In this document: positions 50,938-58,398 of the stretch, one piece after another | Layout of the letters: the number at the start of each line of letters is the position of its first letter | How positions within the stretch are numbered: the first letter of the stretch is position 1 | Assembly (NCBI GenBank): GCA_021295955.1 | Contig: JAGWBJ010000012.1 | Coordinates: 59,736 to 123,735, forward strand | DNA length: 64,000 bases | Direction: 5' to 3' | From: Dehalococcoidia bacterium | GTDB taxonomy: Bacteria; Chloroflexota; Dehalococcoidia; Lucifugimonadales; JAGWBF01 | The notes under the pieces: model-generated | What the model saw: the letters and a program-made list of their open reading frames with translations, nothing else | What the model was told of the DNA's origin: nothing | Database searches by the model: none | Program-made: the position numbers and the translations under genes

Positions 50938-52017
50938 CTATCGCGCCAGCATGCGCCTGGGGTTCTCGACCAGCATGTTTCGGACCTGGGCCTCGGTCAC
51001 TCCCCGTCTGTGGAGCTGGGGGACGATGTTCTGGAGTACGTGGGAGTAGCCGTCCCCACCGTACGCCTTGAGACGGTCCTTCTGGCCGTTGTCCTGGGCC
51101 AGCATGATCCTGCCGTCGTAGCCGGCGCGGCAGAGCTCCACCAGGGCATTCACCCGGTCCTTGTCCGGTATGTTGGTGCCGCCGGTGATCTGCGAGTACT
51201 TCTCGTAGCCGAAGTTGTCGAAGGAGATGCTCACTCCCCGGTCCATCAGGCTCCGGCAGTAGTCCACGTCCAGCTCGGGGTAGGTCGCGCTCATGTGGCT
51301 CATCCAGAACTTGTCCAGGTCCGCCCCCTCCTCCTCCAGCACGTCCACGTAGGCGTGGCAGTCCCGCCGGAATATGCATGGGTGAAGGGTGACGGCGGTG
51401 TTGGTGGCCTTCTGGGCGCGCGCGCCGGCCCTGAGGACCTTCTCCTCGTCGGGGTGCATGGCGTAGTCGGCCAGCGGAGCCCTCGGGTCGCCGGTGACGC
51501 CCCCGACGGCGCACTTTATGACGCCCGCGCGAATGTCCGTGCTACGTATGCCCTCCGTCAGCTCGGCCACCATGATGGCGGCAAGCTCGTCCGCGCTCTT
51601 CTCCTTGACATAAGCGGGGTGGGAGATGGAGACGTACCAACCGGTGGCCGCCACCAGGTTGATTTCGGCCTTTTCCGCTATCCTCCTCAGAGCCTCCACG
51701 TCCCGGCCCATGCCGGGCACCGTCACGTCGACGATGCAGTCCCCGCCCCGGGCTTTGAAGTCCCTGAGCTCGGACACCGCCACGTCCTCCTCGTCCAGCC
51801 GGAGGGCGTCCTTGATCAGGAACTGGTTCCGCTTGGAGACTGCCAGCTTGTCGATGGTGAGCTTGGCCTCGGCCAGGGCGGCCTGGGAGGGCTCCAGGGG
51901 ATACTCGAACAGGGCGTGGTGGTAGAAGGTCAGGTCGTGGAGCACGTGCTCGTGCACCGAGGTGGGCCCCAGCTTCGAGGGGTCCAGGTCTCCAGTGACG
52001 GTGGTGATGGTTGCCAA
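50938..52017 (-). CDS. Phosphotriesterase-family (PTE/PHP-like) metal hydrolase
   Basis: The 359-residue TIM-barrel metal hydrolase has the two-metal site: His22 and His24 in SVHEHV, the candidate carbamylated Lys in AGVIKCAVGG, His residues in TLHPC and WMSHMS, and Asp in MLAQDNG. PTE-family members are mostly lactonases or phospho-/carboxylic esterases. The start is TTG 52017 with GGAGAG upstream; the frame opens at 52146. It lies between RraA-like and ThuA-like genes on one transcript. Confidence 0.9.
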   Translation of the reverse strand: MATITTVTGDLDPSKLGPTSVHEHVLHDLTFYHHALFEYPLEPSQAALAEAKLTIDKLAVSKRNQFLIKDALRLDEEDVAVSELRDFKARGGDCIVDVTVPGMGRDVEALRRIAEKAEINLVAATGWYVSISHPAYVKEKSADELAAIMVAELTEGIRSTDIRAGVIKCAVGGVTGDPRAPLADYAMHPDEEKVLRAGARAQKATNTAVTLHPCIFRRDCHAYVDVLEEEGADLDKFWMSHMSATYPELDVDYCRSLMDRGVSISFDNFGYEKYSQITGGTNIPDKDRVNALVELCRAGYDGRIMLAQDNGQKDRLKAYGGDGYSHVLQNIVPQLHRRGVTEAQVRNMLVENPRRMLAR

Positions 52018-52037
52018 GGTCCGCTCTCCGGAACAGG

Positions 52038-52724
52038 CTAGGTCCGGGCCTTCTCGTAGGCCCGCCGCTCGAACTCCTGGCGCTCTTTGGCAATGTCCGA
52101 GAGGAGCCTTCCCGCGGCCAGCAGGCCGCGGGCGTAGGTCTCCCACTCCTCGAACACCTGACAGTAAAGGAGGTATTCCCGGGCCTGCTCCGGCGTGGCG
52201 ATGAGCACCCCGTCGTCGTCGGCCATGACCAGGTCCCCCGGGGACACTATGACGCCGCCCACCCTGATGGGCACGTTCACGGCGCCCTCGGGCTCCCTTC
52301 CGGCGGCCAGTGGCTGTACCACCGTGGCGGACAGACCGGCGGCGAAAACGGGGAACTTCATCCGCTCGATGGCCACCACGTCGGACACGAGCCCGTCGGT
52401 CACCAACCCTGTGATGCCCGCCTCTATGAGCCTTATGGAGGCGAACTCTCCCACGAACCCGTGTCTCAGGTCGCCGGCCCTGTTGACCACCAGCACGTCC
52501 CCGGGTCGGGCGATCTTGGTGGCCTCGCCCATGGCGCCGGTCACGTCGGGCGTGGTCTGGACCGTCAGGGCCGGGCCCACCAGCTTGACCGGACGCCAGA
52601 TGGGCCGTATCTCCGGACCCATTCCCGACTCCAGCGCGTGGCCCAGATTGGTGGGGGCGACGTGCCGGTAGGCCTCCAGCAGGGCCGAATCCAGGGTGTC
52701 GGGGCTTGGGTTCACGGTTATCAA
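52038..52724 (-). CDS. RraA-family aldolase/demethylmenaquinone methyltransferase-like protein
   Basis: The 228-residue protein is of the RraA/4-hydroxy-4-methyl-2-oxoglutarate aldolase fold: GPALTVQTTPDV, PGDVLVVN, GFVGEFASI, TDGLVSDV, and VSPGDLVMADDDGV, with Asp ligands for the metal. Such enzymes cleave C4-branched 2-oxo acids. Start is TTG 52724, with GGAGG upstream; the long frame further upstream to 53951 is a shadow. Leads the RraA-PTE-ThuA operon, whose two TTG starts stand out. Confidence 0.87.
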   Translation of the reverse strand: MITVNPSPDTLDSALLEAYRHVAPTNLGHALESGMGPEIRPIWRPVKLVGPALTVQTTPDVTGAMGEATKIARPGDVLVVNRAGDLRHGFVGEFASIRLIEAGITGLVTDGLVSDVVAIERMKFPVFAAGLSATVVQPLAAGREPEGAVNVPIRVGGVIVSPGDLVMADDDGVLIATPEQAREYLLYCQVFEEWETYARGLLAAGRLLSDIAKERQEFERRAYEKART

Positions 52725-52808
52725 GGCGTCCTCCGCATAGCCTCGCCGGGCCTGGACACCATCCCCCTGGGCCAGGCCAGCGTCTTCCTGATGCACGGGT
52801 GCGACCAC

Positions 52809-52837
52809 ACGATACCCGTGGCGGGCCGCCGTGTCAA
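52809..52837 (-). promoter_or_regulatory. Promoter of the RraA-PTE-ThuA operon
   Basis: Minus-strand TTGACA (52832-52837) and TATCGT (52809-52814) are 17 bases apart. The -35 is back to back with the plus-strand promoter at 52839. Confidence 0.5.
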
Positions 52838-52838
52838 A

Positions 52839-52867
52839 TTGACCCACCCCAACCTCTGTGCTAGCAT
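52839..52867 (+). promoter_or_regulatory. Promoter of the YkgJ-like gene
   Basis: TTGACC (52839-52844), a 17-base spacer ending TGC and TAGCAT (52862-52867). The two divergent promoters share almost contiguous -35 boxes. Confidence 0.55.
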
Positions 52868-52898
52868 GCGTCACGACCAACCTGGGGGGTAGCAACCG

Positions 52899-53558
52899 GT
52901 GCTGGAGAGCATCTACCGGCAATACGAGAAGCTGCTGGCGGAGGTGGACTCCGAGTTCGACCGCGTCAGCAGGATATTCAGCGACCGGATGCAGTGCCGC
53001 AAGGGGTGCGGAAGCTGCTGCAGCCAGATATTTCACATTAGCCTTATCGAGGCCGCCTACATTTCCAGGGCCGTCAAGGCCCTGGACCCCGCCGGCAGGC
53101 GGGAGATGAGGGACAAGGCCCGGGCCTACCTGGCGGAGCTGACCGGGGCTGAAGTCGACGAGGACGAGGACATCGAGTCCCACAGCAGCAGGGTCCGCGC
53201 CTCGGTGGGTGCGAAGGCGGGCCGTCACCACATCCCCTGCCCCGCGCTGAAGGATGAGGCGTGCACCATCTACGGCCACCGGCCCATCATCGCCCGCAAG
53301 TACGGAATACCCCTCTGGAACCCCAGGAACCCCAGGGTCCTGCAGGCGTGCGAGCTGAACTTCCGGGCGGGGGAAGAGATAGACGCCGAGGGGCTCGTGG
53401 AGCCCCAGATGGAGCTGGAGTACCGGTGGCTCTCCTTGAAGCGCGACGTGCTCGACGAGCTGGACCTTCCGGACCTGGTCGCCACCGTAGCGTCGGCCGT
53501 CCTCTTCGACTACGAAGCCGTCGTCGAGGATAGGATCGCCCGGGAGACCTCCGGCTAG
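52899..53558 (+). CDS. YkgJ-family cysteine cluster protein
   Basis: The 219-residue protein has the CxxxC-x2-CC cluster (CRKGCGSCC) and later Cys residues in IPCPALKDEACTIYGHRP, matching the YkgJ/Zn- or Fe-chelating domain. It probably binds a Fe-S or Zn centre; these domains are found in methyltransferase-like and redox proteins. GTG 52899 is the start, with GGGGGG upstream. It has its own promoter and is not clearly linked to neighbours. Confidence 0.85.
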   Translation: MLESIYRQYEKLLAEVDSEFDRVSRIFSDRMQCRKGCGSCCSQIFHISLIEAAYISRAVKALDPAGRREMRDKARAYLAELTGAEVDEDEDIESHSSRVRASVGAKAGRHHIPCPALKDEACTIYGHRPIIARKYGIPLWNPRNPRVLQACELNFRAGEEIDAEGLVEPQMELEYRWLSLKRDVLDELDLPDLVATVASAVLFDYEAVVEDRIARETSG

Positions 53559-53797
53559 GCGACATCTCAGCCGTCCCTCCGCGGCAAGGTAGGCCGTTGG
53601 CAACCTATCCCGTGTTGCCGGAGCACTCTTCCGCCGGCCCCTCTTCCGATCGGGCCCGCGCCTCTCACCGCATCCCGCTTGCCGGTGGAAAATGCCCAAA
53701 CCGCGTGTCCGATGGTCTTGGGCCGACTCCCAGGTAGCGAGGTACCATAGGGGGAAGGGTTGCGGACCCGCTCCCAACCTCGGAGGACCGGCCAGCC

Positions 53798-54910
53798 ATG
53801 GAAGAACGGGAAGACCTGTACCGAATCCTGGAGGTGGCGCCCGACGCGGACGCCCAGAGCATCGACGAAGCCTACTGGAGACTCGTCGTAAGGTACCAGT
53901 CCGCGGGCGAGGAGATGTCCGAGGAAGGGGCGACCTGCGAGGACGCTTCAATGATGGACCGGGTCACCAGGGCCTACGAAGTCCTGTGCGACCCCCAAAG
54001 ACGGGCCGAGTATGACAGGGCGGGGAAGCGTAGTGCCAGAGGAGGCGTCCGCCGGTTTCGAGTCCCCAGACTGCCCTCCGGCACCCTGGACTCCCTGGGG
54101 AGGACCCTGGCCTCGGCTGCCGGTGCGGTCCTCCGGCTGCCCAAGCGGCTCCGGCCCCCGCGGCCGTCACGCCGTATGGCCCTTATAACCGGTGTCGCCG
54201 CGGTGGTAGCCGGTGGACTCGTGGTGGCCTTCGTGTATCCACCGGACTTCGGCGGCGAGGGCGACGGTCCGGGCATGTATCCTATAGGAGGCGGCCCCGC
54301 AGTCTCGGTGGCTGCGGTGGGTCCCACGCCCGCTCCAACCGGTGAACGGACCCCAACCCCGGCTTCCACCGCCGTGCCCACCCCTACGCCGATGGTTCCC
54401 CAACGGACGGCCCTGGACGCGGGCCCGGCCTTGGGCGAGGTCCTGGAGGCCCTGGGTCAGATCGAGGGAAGGCTCCAGGTGCTGGAGGGCCGGTTGGACT
54501 CTGCGTTGGACGCCTCCAGCAAGGACGTGCCGGTCGGTCCGTCCCCGACTACCGCACCGTCTCCGACGCCAACGCCGGCCCCGAGATATACGCCGACGCC
54601 CGAGCCCGTGGACCCGAGCACGCTGGACTGGATCCAGCGGTACCAGCACGAAAACGGAGAGCTGCCCCCCATCCCCGACTGGCTGGCGCCTCTGGTCGAC
54701 GAGGCCGGAGAGGGCGACACCATCGAAGACCGAAAGGTGCTCATCCCGACCTCCGAGCGGTGGTGCCACCTCCTCCCTCCATCGGACCGGCTCAAGTTCC
54801 TGCAGTACGTGAAGTGGCTGGGATACCACTACGAGGACTGGGTCTGGCAGGTGGGCCGGGTCATCGGGGACGACTGGCTCTCCCGGTGCCCGCCGGCCGG
54901 CAGCTACTGA
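53798..54910 (+). CDS. Degenerate J-domain single-TM protein
   Basis: The 370-residue product begins with a J-like domain (DLYRILEVAPDADAQSI...AYEVLCDPQRRAEYDRAG, residues 6-75), but the HPD tripeptide that stimulates Hsp70 is replaced by YQSA (33-36). A basic linker, one TM helix (about 127-148), a Pro/Thr tether, a short coiled coil (about 205-235), a second Pro/Thr stretch and a charged C-terminal domain of about 90 residues follow. The topology would place the J-like part in the cytoplasm and the rest outside. Function unknown. Confidence 0.8.
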   Translation: MEEREDLYRILEVAPDADAQSIDEAYWRLVVRYQSAGEEMSEEGATCEDASMMDRVTRAYEVLCDPQRRAEYDRAGKRSARGGVRRFRVPRLPSGTLDSLGRTLASAAGAVLRLPKRLRPPRPSRRMALITGVAAVVAGGLVVAFVYPPDFGGEGDGPGMYPIGGGPAVSVAAVGPTPAPTGERTPTPASTAVPTPTPMVPQRTALDAGPALGEVLEALGQIEGRLQVLEGRLDSALDASSKDVPVGPSPTTAPSPTPTPAPRYTPTPEPVDPSTLDWIQRYQHENGELPPIPDWLAPLVDEAGEGDTIEDRKVLIPTSERWCHLLPPSDRLKFLQYVKWLGYHYEDWVWQVGRVIGDDWLSRCPPAGSY

Positions 54911-54984
54911 TCCTCGTCGGACTCTGTTGGGCCGAGGTCCATACGCGTGCTCAAGTCTAGGCATTCGACAGGACGGCCAGAGGC

Positions 54985-55013
54985 TTCAACATCGGCATCC
55001 GTTGGGCTAAACT
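54985..55013 (+). promoter_or_regulatory. Promoter of the HbpS-like gene
   Basis: TTCAAC (54985-54990), 17 bases, TAAACT (55008-55013). ATG 55038 has AGGAGGTGACTGA immediately upstream. Confidence 0.45.
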
Positions 55014-55037
55014 CTTCCCTGAATAGGAGGTGACTGA

Positions 55038-55493
55038 ATGTATATCAGGGAAGCGTTGAGCTTGGACGAGTGTCAGGCGGCCATCGCGGCCATGATCGGC
55101 GAGTGGAAGAAGGACGCCGGCAACCCGCCGATAACCATGGCGGTAGTCGACCACAACGGGCACCTGCTGGCCTTCGCCAGCACCGACGGCGCGGGGCCCC
55201 TGCTCGGACGCAACTGCATCAAGAAGGCCTATACTGCGGCGATGACCGGCTCCAGCACGAAGGTGTTCGGAGCGCCCAGGCCCGGCGAGGCGGACTACGC
55301 CGCCAGGCTCAAGGAGCATGGCTGGAACGTGACCGAGTATGGAGACCCGATGCTCTTCGTGATCTCAGGCGGCGTCTGCGCCCGGAACCCCGCGGACAAC
55401 ACCGTGCTGGGGGGAATCGGTGTGTCGGGCTACCCCTATGGGCCCGGAGACCACGACATGGCGCTGGTGGGGTTGAGGGCCATGGGCGTGTAG
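55038..55493 (+). CDS. HbpS/GlcG-family heme-binding-like protein
   Basis: The 151-residue protein belongs to the HbpS/GlcG (DUF336) group: AVVDHNGHLLAFASTDGA, KKAYTAAMTGSST, GGVCARNPADN..GGIGVSG. Members bind heme, corrinoid or act with glycolate oxidase; some are used in two-component redox sensing. No signal peptide is seen. It has a strong ribosome-binding site and is followed by a convergent hairpin. Confidence 0.9.
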   Translation: MYIREALSLDECQAAIAAMIGEWKKDAGNPPITMAVVDHNGHLLAFASTDGAGPLLGRNCIKKAYTAAMTGSSTKVFGAPRPGEADYAARLKEHGWNVTEYGDPMLFVISGGVCARNPADNTVLGGIGVSGYPYGPGDHDMALVGLRAMGV

Positions 55494-55521
55494 CGGGCCG
55501 CCGGTCGCCCCAGCATGGAGA

Positions 55522-55545
55522 AGGGCCTCTCGCACGAGAGGCCCT
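55522..55545. terminator. Bidirectional hairpin between convergent genes
   Basis: An 11-bp perfect stem AGGGCCTCTCG/CGAGAGGCCCT with a 2-base centre (realistically a 4-base loop). Placed 28 bases after the HbpS-like stop and 28 before the NHL stop, it could end both transcripts; no T-tract is visible. Confidence 0.55.
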
Positions 55546-55573
55546 GCAGGATTCCGATAGCCGGCGCGGCCCG

Positions 55574-56596
55574 TCAGCCCCTGACGTATACCTGGATCCG
55601 GTGTCGGGCCGTTTCGAGGACCAGGATATTGCCCTTGGCGTCGATCTGCACCGCCGACGGCCCCCAGAACAGGGAGATGTTGCTGCCGGACTCGTAGCTC
55701 AGGAAGTCGTTGGGAGACGGGTCCAGCTCGGGGGCCAGGTTGGCCGCGTCCCACTCGGCCTTCAGGTCCTCGTTGGAGACGTCGAACCACTGCTGGGCCC
55801 ACTTGGAGAACCCGGCCTGCCCGCGGAACTTGGCTACGAAGTTGCCGTCGGCGTCCAGCACCTGCAGGCGCTCGTTGGACTTGTCGGCCACGTACAAGTG
55901 GCCGTCGCGGCCTATCGCCAGTCCGGTGGGCCGGTTGAACTGCCCGTCTCCCGAGCCCGACGATCCGAAGGTCGCCAGGTGCTTGCCGTCGGCGTCGAAC
56001 TTCTGAATACGGTCGCTTCGCCAGTCCACCACGTACACGTTCCCGGCGCTGTCCAGGTTGATCCCCCAGGGAAAGTTGAACTCTCCGTTGCCGGTGCCGT
56101 AGCTGCCCCAGCCGCCCAGGAACCTGCCGTCCTTGGTGTATCGCTGCACCCGGTGGTTGAGCCCGTCCACCAGTAGTATGTTGCCGTCCTTATCGGCCAC
56201 CAACCCGGCGGGCCTGTCGAACTCGCCGTCTCCCCTCCCCTGTTTCCCCCACTTGGAGAGGAACTGCCCCGTCTTGTCGAATATGGAAACCCTCTGCAGG
56301 GCCTCATCGGAGACGTAGATATGCTCCGCCGAGTCCATCGTGATGGACGAGGGCCACATCAACTCGCCGTCTCCGGTGCCGCCGGTGCTGAACTCTCCCA
56401 GGTAGTCCCCTTCGACGTTGCAAAGGGTCACACGCTTGAGCCTGAGGTTCTCTGTGGTCTCCAGGTGACCCCGGCTCAGGACGTATATCACCTCGTCCGG
56501 GCCGATGGTCAGGCCCACGGGGTTCAGGAACCCGGGGCCTCCCAGGGCGTAGCAGCCGACGGTGTGGCTGTATCGGATCGTATTCACGGCCACCAT
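55574..56596 (-). CDS. NHL-repeat beta-propeller protein
   Basis: The 340-residue protein has about six NHL repeats, visible as recurring G-x-GDGEF-x-x-P-x-G-I/L-x-D-x-x-G-N-I/V-Y-V-x-D units with the terminal RIQVY-type strand. They should form a six-bladed propeller for protein or carbohydrate binding. No signal peptide is evident at ATG 56596, which follows AGGAGGG. It lies 59 bases after the DUF1800 gene on the same strand and is probably co-transcribed. Confidence 0.88.
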   Translation of the reverse strand: MVAVNTIRYSHTVGCYALGGPGFLNPVGLTIGPDEVIYVLSRGHLETTENLRLKRVTLCNVEGDYLGEFSTGGTGDGELMWPSSITMDSAEHIYVSDEALQRVSIFDKTGQFLSKWGKQGRGDGEFDRPAGLVADKDGNILLVDGLNHRVQRYTKDGRFLGGWGSYGTGNGEFNFPWGINLDSAGNVYVVDWRSDRIQKFDADGKHLATFGSSGSGDGQFNRPTGLAIGRDGHLYVADKSNERLQVLDADGNFVAKFRGQAGFSKWAQQWFDVSNEDLKAEWDAANLAPELDPSPNDFLSYESGSNISLFWGPSAVQIDAKGNILVLETARHRIQVYVRG

Positions 56597-56655
56597 TAGA
56601 GATACCCTCCTGTCGGGATAGGAGTCCGGGTAGGTGCCAAGGGGTGACAGCCGGC

Positions 56656-58062
56656 TTAGGCGAGCTGGAACTCGCGGGCTGCGACGATCAGCTGAAAGAG
56701 GCTGACGATCTTCTCGGTGGAGTCCAGCGGGCCGGGGGCTCCGGCCTGTTTGATCATCTCTCCCCTGGTGTCGTCGTTCACGAAGACGGGCCCCATGTGG
56801 TCCAGGCACAGCTCCACCAGCTCCTCGGGAGACGACGGCTTAGCTGCCCTGATGCGCTCGATGATGGCCCGCACTCCGGGCTTCTCCACGTCCGCGAACT
56901 GTTTGGACGCGAAGTTGATGCGGCTTACCAGGCTTCCCGTGTTGAGCCACTCCACGCCCGTGTGCCATCCCTCGACGCTGGGCGGGTCCAGCAGGTCCTG
57001 GCCCATGTCTCCCGTTGCACCCGCCAGGGCCACGTCGTCCACTTGGGGGATGGGGTTGGTGCCGGCCATCCGGACGGTGCCCGCCACCAGCTCCGCAGGG
57101 CTCTTGATCTTCTGGAAGGCCGCCTCCTTGAAGAAGTCGGAGTTGAACAGCACTCGCAGTATGCAGCGGATGTCGTAGTTGCTGCGGAAGTACTCGTCCA
57201 TAAGGGCGCGGACCGCCTGGGGGTCACGCGGGGGTACCGTCTCCCAGGCGGGGACCTGCGGCTCGTCGGCCACGAAGAAGTTGTACAGGTGCCGGGCGAG
57301 GAACCGGGCCGTGGCCTCCTGGCGGCAGACGATGTCTACGATGTCGTCGCCGTTGAAGTTCCCCGTGTGGCCCAGGAAGGTCTTGTCGGTGTCGTCGTGA
57401 TCGTCCTCCATGTACTCGAACTGCCAGTCCAGGCGGGCGTAGGGCTCCACCGAGTCCTGGGCCACTCTGGCCGTGTGCAGGTTCGCGTTCCGCATGGTCC
57501 AGCCGGTGAAGGCCCGGGACGCCTCGAACACGTCCTGCTCGGTGTAGTTGCCCACACCCATGGAGAACAGCTCCAGGAGCTCCCGCCCCCAGTTCTCGTT
57601 GGGCTCGTAGCGATGGTTGTCCTTGTTGTCCAGCCAGAAGATCATCGCCGGGTCCTTGGCGAGATCGATCAACAGGCCCCGGAAGCTGCCCAACCCGTGA
57701 CGCCGGAACATGTCGATCTGCCTGAGGATCTGCTTCGGCTGGTTGAGCTTGGTGTAGCCGGTGGCGAACACGCCGTGCCAGAAGAGGCCCAGCTTCTCCT
57801 CCAGGGGTCGGCGGGTGTGGATCATCCTATGTATATAGTAGGTCTGGGCGCTGGGCAGCAGCATCAGGCTGTATATGCCCGCGTGGTACCGGCCCAGCAG
57901 GTCTTCGTCATCCAGGGCGGGAGGGGCGTTCTCGGGATGCAGCAGCTCCTCCACCGTTGCCTCGTACCCCTTCGCTACGTACCGCTCCAGCTCGTCGCGG
58001 GTCGCTCCGAAGCCCGCGCGCCGCATCAGATGTGCCATGAGGGGAATGTTTGAATCCGGCAT
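56656..58062 (-). CDS. DUF1800 family protein
   Basis: The 468-residue protein matches DUF1800: HLMRRAGFGATRDEL at the N-terminus, EKLGLFWHGVFATGYTKL, NENWGRELLELFSMGVGNYTEQDV and SVEGWHTGVEWLNTG. The family is usually paired with DUF1501, but no such gene is adjacent; an NHL protein follows instead. Family members are often exported, yet no signal peptide is visible here. Function unknown. A good ribosome-binding site (AGGAGGAT) lies upstream. Confidence 0.9.
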   Translation of the reverse strand: MPDSNIPLMAHLMRRAGFGATRDELERYVAKGYEATVEELLHPENAPPALDDEDLLGRYHAGIYSLMLLPSAQTYYIHRMIHTRRPLEEKLGLFWHGVFATGYTKLNQPKQILRQIDMFRRHGLGSFRGLLIDLAKDPAMIFWLDNKDNHRYEPNENWGRELLELFSMGVGNYTEQDVFEASRAFTGWTMRNANLHTARVAQDSVEPYARLDWQFEYMEDDHDDTDKTFLGHTGNFNGDDIVDIVCRQEATARFLARHLYNFFVADEPQVPAWETVPPRDPQAVRALMDEYFRSNYDIRCILRVLFNSDFFKEAAFQKIKSPAELVAGTVRMAGTNPIPQVDDVALAGATGDMGQDLLDPPSVEGWHTGVEWLNTGSLVSRINFASKQFADVEKPGVRAIIERIRAAKPSSPEELVELCLDHMGPVFVNDDTRGEMIKQAGAPGPLDSTEKIVSLFQLIVAAREFQLA

Positions 58063-58247
58063 TTGTGAAAGAATCCTCCTGTCAGTGGTGATTTGACAGT
58101 TCCCTGGGAAAGTCCCGGCGTCAGGAAAGCCCCGGCGTCGCTACGGTTGCACACGCCATTTTCACGTAGGAGAGTATAGGCGGCGCAACCTATCGTGTCA
58201 AGGGTTTGGACAGTTATGCGGCCTCTTGCGAGGGGTGGTTATAGCTA

Positions 58248-58277
58248 TTGACAAGCCTTGTGGTAATCTGCTAGCCT
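58248..58277 (+). promoter_or_regulatory. Promoter of the dipeptide/oligopeptide ABC operon
   Basis: TTGACA (58248-58253) and extended -10 TGCTAGCCT (hexamer 58272-58277) are separated by 18 bases. GCTATTGACAAG, 13 bases, TGCTAG is the same arrangement as at 37250-37279. The leader of about 115 bases before GTG 58399 includes a hairpin at 58338-58362. Confidence 0.55.
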
Positions 58278-58337
58278 GACTCCCGCAAATCCGGGGGAGC
58301 TTGACGAGGCCCCCTCGTACAGATCTGTCCCAAGGCA

Positions 58338-58362
58338 GGGTCCCCGGGTACGCCGGGGGCCC
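58338..58362 (+). other. Leader hairpin of the ABC operon
   Basis: GGGTCCCCGG pairs with CCGGGGGCCC (10 bp, one G-T) around a 5-base loop, 23 bases before the ribosome-binding site. It may affect mRNA stability or regulation. Confidence 0.45.
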
Positions 58363-58398
58363 AAGCCAGCATAGAGTAGAAAGGTAGGAGGTGTGACC

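Larger units (their letters stand above)
58063..58398. other. Leader and divergent region upstream of the ABC operon
   Basis: About 335 bases between the DUF1800 gene (minus) and the substrate-binding protein (plus). It contains the promoter at 58248-58277 and the leader hairpin at 58338-58362. No further coding potential seen. Confidence 0.6.

Noticed and set aside
52725-53951. Upstream extension of the RraA frame
   Set aside because: It overlaps the YkgJ gene in antisense, and the RraA fold begins only near 52724 where GGAGG precedes a TTG.
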